Shown: in pieces, positions 43,845-46,081 of the stretch | Layout: each line of letters starts with the position of its first letter | Position numbering within the stretch: the stretch's first letter is position 1 | Program-made: the position numbers and the translations under genes | Origin: Pseudorhodobacter aquimaris | GTDB taxonomy: Bacteria; Pseudomonadota; Alphaproteobacteria; Rhodobacterales; Rhodobacteraceae | Length of the DNA stretch: 46,081 nt | Assembly (NCBI RefSeq): GCF_001202025.1 | Contig: NZ_LGHS01000007.1 | Coordinates: 1-46,081, forward strand | Reading direction: 5' to 3' | Notes under the pieces: model-generated | The model's database searches: none | Seen by the model: the letters and a program-made list of their open reading frames with translations, nothing else | What the model was told of the DNA's origin: nothing

Positions 43845-44461
43845 TTCAAACGAGCCTCCAGTGCTTCGATACCTGCTTTGGTGATCACCAACTGATCCCG
43901 CTTCAGGATATCATAGACGTTCGCACCCATGCTTGGCAGCACATCGATGGACTCGATGTTACGGGCCGCAAGGGCAAAGTTACCGTCAACTTCGGCACCG
44001 TCGATGATCAGCACGCGCTTCCAACCCAGTTCCTTTGCCATTTTGGCAAGGGAGGAGGTCTTGGCATCGGCCATCGTCGCCGCGTCCAGGATGATCAGCT
44101 CACCCGCTTTGGCCTTGGCCGACAGCGCATGACGCAGACCAAGCGCACGGAACTTCTTTGGAAGCTCATGTGCGTGGCTACGCGGGGTTGGACCCTTGTA
44201 GATACCACCGTGACGGAAGATCGGCGCGCCTTTGTCACCGTGACGTGCGCCACCAGTGCCTTTTTGGCGATAGATCTTCTTGGTCGAGTAGCTCACGTCC
44301 GAACGACCCAGCGTCGAGTGTGTGCCAGCTTGGGCGCGTGCCCGCTGCCAGCGCACCACACGGTGCAGGATGTCAGCGCGTGGCTCAAGGCCAAACAGTG
44401 CTTCGTTCAGGTCGATGGAACCGGCTTTGCCGCCGTCCAGCTTGATGACATCAGCCTTCAT
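43841..44461 (-). CDS. rplD: 50S ribosomal protein L4
   Basis: 206 residues starting [20 protein letters not shown]. The loop [40 protein letters not shown] is typical. ATG 44461 has GGAGG 8 nt upstream, inside the end of rplC, giving an 11-bp overlap. The frame runs on to 44623 inside the rplC tail without meaning. In E. coli L4 regulates the S10 operon; no such leader is proven here. Confidence 0.95.
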   Translation of the reverse strand: MKADVIKLDGGKAGSIDLNEALFGLEPRADILHRVVRWQRARAQAGTHSTLGRSDVSYSTKKIYRQKGTGGARHGDKGAPIFRHGGIYKGPTPRSHAHELPKKFRALGLRHALSAKAKAGELIILDAATMADAKTSSLAKMAKELGWKRVLIIDGAEVDGNFALAARNIESIDVLPSMGANVYDILKRDQLVITKAGIEALEARLK

Positions 44462-45299
44462 TTTTATCGCCTCCATCAGTCTGAGCCGGAGCATCCGCTG
44501 CCGCTGCTGCCTCTGCTGCATCTTCGGCGGCTGCCGCTTCTGCTGCCAAAGCTGCCGCGCGGGCTGCTTCTTCTTCCGCTGCTTCATTTGCTGCGGCTTC
44601 CGCTGCTTTCTTCGCAGCTTCACCAGCCGAACGCAAAGCTGCTGGCAGGATCACGTTTTCAGGCACGGCTTTCTTGACCGCATCCTTAACCGTAACCCAG
44701 CCGCCTTTGGAGCCTGGCACGGCGCCTTTGACCATGATCAAACCGCGCTCGCTGTCGGTTTTCATCACTTGCAGGTTTTGCGTGGTGATACGGGCAGCAC
44801 CCATATGACCAGCCATCTTCTTACCTTTGAAGACCTTGCCCGGATCCTGACACTGGCCCGTGGAGCCGTGTGAACGGTGGCTGATCGACACACCGTGAGT
44901 GGCCCGCAGACCCCCAAAGTTGTGACGCTTCATCGCACCCTGGAAGCCTTTACCGATGGATGTTCCGGCGACATCCACATACTGACCTTCAAAGTAATGG
45001 TCAGCAGTGATCTCTTCACCAACATCAATCATGCAATCCGCGGTGACGCGGAATTCGGCAATCTTGCGCTTGGGCTGAACGTTCGCCTTCGCAAAATGGC
45101 CGCGCATCGCAGCAGTGGTCCGCTTGGCTTTGGCCAAACCAGCACCCAACTGAACGGCGGTATAACCGTCGCGATCAGCGGTACGCTGTGCCACAACCTG
45201 CAGGTTGTCGAGTTGAAGAACGGTTACAGGGATCTGTTTGCCGTCTTCGAGGAACAGCCGGGTCATGCCCAGCTTCTTTGCAATAACGCCAGAGCGCAT
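44451..45299 (-). CDS. rplC: 50S ribosomal protein L3 with an Ala/Glu-rich C-terminal tail
   Basis: 282 residues. The conserved part (about 1-225) includes [34 protein letters not shown]-like [20 protein letters not shown] and [20 protein letters not shown]. The last ~55 residues are low-complexity Ala/Glu sequence ([20 protein letters not shown], then [19 protein letters not shown]), absent from E. coli L3 (209 residues). The rplD ribosome binding site is inside this tail's end. Confidence 0.95.
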   Translation of the reverse strand: MRSGVIAKKLGMTRLFLEDGKQIPVTVLQLDNLQVVAQRTADRDGYTAVQLGAGLAKAKRTTAAMRGHFAKANVQPKRKIAEFRVTADCMIDVGEEITADHYFEGQYVDVAGTSIGKGFQGAMKRHNFGGLRATHGVSISHRSHGSTGQCQDPGKVFKGKKMAGHMGAARITTQNLQVMKTDSERGLIMVKGAVPGSKGGWVTVKDAVKKAVPENVILPAALRSAGEAAKKAAEAAANEAAEEEAARAAALAAEAAAAEDAAEAAAAADAPAQTDGGDKNEG

Positions 45300-45313
45300 A
45301 ATCTGATGCCCCC

Positions 45314-45622
45314 TTATACTTTGATTTCGACGTCAACACCGGCAGCGAGGTCGAGCTTCATAAGCGCGTCCACGGTCTGGGGTGTTGGATCGACGATATC
45401 GAGAAGACGCTTATGCGTACGGATTTCCCACTGGTCGCGCGACTTCTTGTCGATGTGCGGGCCACGAAGAACCGTGAATTTCTCAATCTTGTTGGGCAGC
45501 GGAATCGGGCCGCGCACGGTGGCGCCAGTACGTTTCGCTGTGTTTACGATTTCCTGTGTGGACGCATCCAGCACCCGGTAATCGAAGGCACGCAGCCTGA
45601 TACGGATCGTTTGACTTGACAT
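45314..45622 (-). CDS. rpsJ: 30S ribosomal protein S10
   Basis: 102 residues. [40 protein letters not shown] and [20 protein letters not shown]. It is the first ribosomal gene of the S10 part, 77 bp after tuf. AAGGGC precedes the ATG. Confidence 0.97.
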   Translation of the reverse strand: MSSQTIRIRLRAFDYRVLDASTQEIVNTAKRTGATVRGPIPLPNKIEKFTVLRGPHIDKKSRDQWEIRTHKRLLDIVDPTPQTVDALMKLDLAAGVDVEIKV

Positions 45623-45637
45623 ATTTATTGCCCTTTA

Positions 45638-45679
45638 GGCCTGGCGGGAAATCAGGCCCGGCACTGCATGCAGTACCGG
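45638..45679. repeat. Two adjacent hairpins between tuf and rpsJ
   Basis: ggcctg/caggcc (45638-45643 / 45653-45658) lies next to a near-perfect 22-bp palindrome, ccggcactgcatgcagtaccgg (45658-45679). They share one base at 45658, so they may compete. Neither has a T-run. They lie in the leader of rpsJ or the trailer of tuf. Confidence 0.5.
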
Positions 45680-45699
45680 ACCCGATCCCTCTGCCAATA

Positions 45700-46081
45700 T
45701 TAAGCGATGATTTTCGATACGACGCCGGCGCCGACGGTACGACCGCCTTCACGGATGGCGAAGCGTAGTTTTTCTTCCATGGCGATTGGGGCGATCAGTT
45801 CGACTTCGAACTTCAGGTTGTCGCCTGGCATAACCATTTCAGTGCCTTCCGGCAGAACAACTGTCCCGGTTACGTCCGTGGTGCGGAAGTAAAACTGTGG
45901 ACGGTAGTTTGCGAAGAACGGCGTGTGACGACCGCCTTCATCTTTCGTCAGAATGTAGGCCTCAGCCTCAAACTTGGTGTGTGGCTTGACCGAACCAGGC
46001 TTACACAGAACCTGACCACGCTCGATGCCCTCACGGTCAACACCGCGCAGCAAAAGACCAACGTTATCGCCGGCCTCACCC
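45700..46081 (-). CDS. tuf: Elongation factor Tu, C-terminal part (runs off the window)
   Basis: 127 codons are visible. The frame is open to the window edge ([20 protein letters not shown]). The domain 3 text [40 protein letters not shown] and the C-terminal [19 protein letters not shown], then IA are unmistakable. The start lies beyond 46081. EF-Tu delivers aminoacyl-tRNA. This is the usual str/S10 junction. Confidence 0.97.
   Translation of the reverse strand, partial: GEAGDNVGLLLRGVDREGIERGQVLCKPGSVKPHTKFEAEAYILTKDEGGRHTPFFANYRPQFYFRTTDVTGTVVLPEGTEMVMPGDNLKFEVELIAPIAMEEKLRFAIREGGRTVGAGVVSKIIA

Overview
The window looks like chromosomal DNA of an alphaproteobacterium of the Rhodobacterales (Roseobacter-group) type. 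The reasons are the gene order rpmH-rnpA-yidD-ttcA-yidC-MOSC-engB-argB, a BztABCD-type amino-acid transporter, a short LuxR/LuxI pair, an ATP12 chaperone and moderately GC-rich coding sequence. All identifications come from reading the sequence and its translations; no database search was run.

Bases 1-5134 are accessory. An IS21-family element (1-530, running off the left edge) abuts a small helix-turn-helix gene that it may have truncated. Next come two overlapping genes for an OLD-family ATPase/TOPRIM nuclease and a UvrD-like helicase, the two parts of a Gabija-type anti-phage system (gajA, gajB). This block ends at the 3' end of a tRNA-Arg(ACG) gene (5135-5211), a classic integration site for islands.

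Bases 5415-18536 are core-like. A minus-strand trio encodes a TVP38/DedA-type membrane protein, a flavin disulfide-reductase-like protein and a sensor histidine kinase. Divergent from it is the plus-strand cluster rpmH, rnpA, yidD, ttcA, a membrane GGDEF-EAL protein, yidC, a MOSC protein and engB. After a convergent SDR gene come argB and sixA. A perfect 14-bp stem terminator separates sixA from the minus-strand bztABCD operon (18578-23081), which has its own terminator between bztA and bztB. Then come an ATP12-type chaperone, rluC and crcB (linked by 4-nt overlaps), and rarA.

Bases 26880-30518 are a second accessory patch. A luxR-luxI quorum-sensing pair has an 18-bp palindrome just upstream of luxR that resembles a lux box. 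It is followed by two decayed IS3-family elements side by side. Each dead element is interrupted by a copy of the same ~41-bp hairpin repeat, with compensatory base changes between the copies.

Bases 30631-46081 hold the S10-spc-alpha ribosomal protein supercluster on the minus strand: tuf (partial), rpsJ, rplC, rplD, rplW, rplB, rpsS, rplV, rpsC, rplP, rpmC, rpsQ, rplN, rplX, rplE, rpsN, rpsH, rplF, rplR, rpsE, rpmD, rplO, secY, adk, rpsM, rpsK, rpoA, rplQ. Intrinsic-terminator-like hairpins after rplW, rplP, rpmD and rplQ, and promoter-like sequences before rpmC, rplO and rpsM, suggest the cluster is cut into several transcription units.
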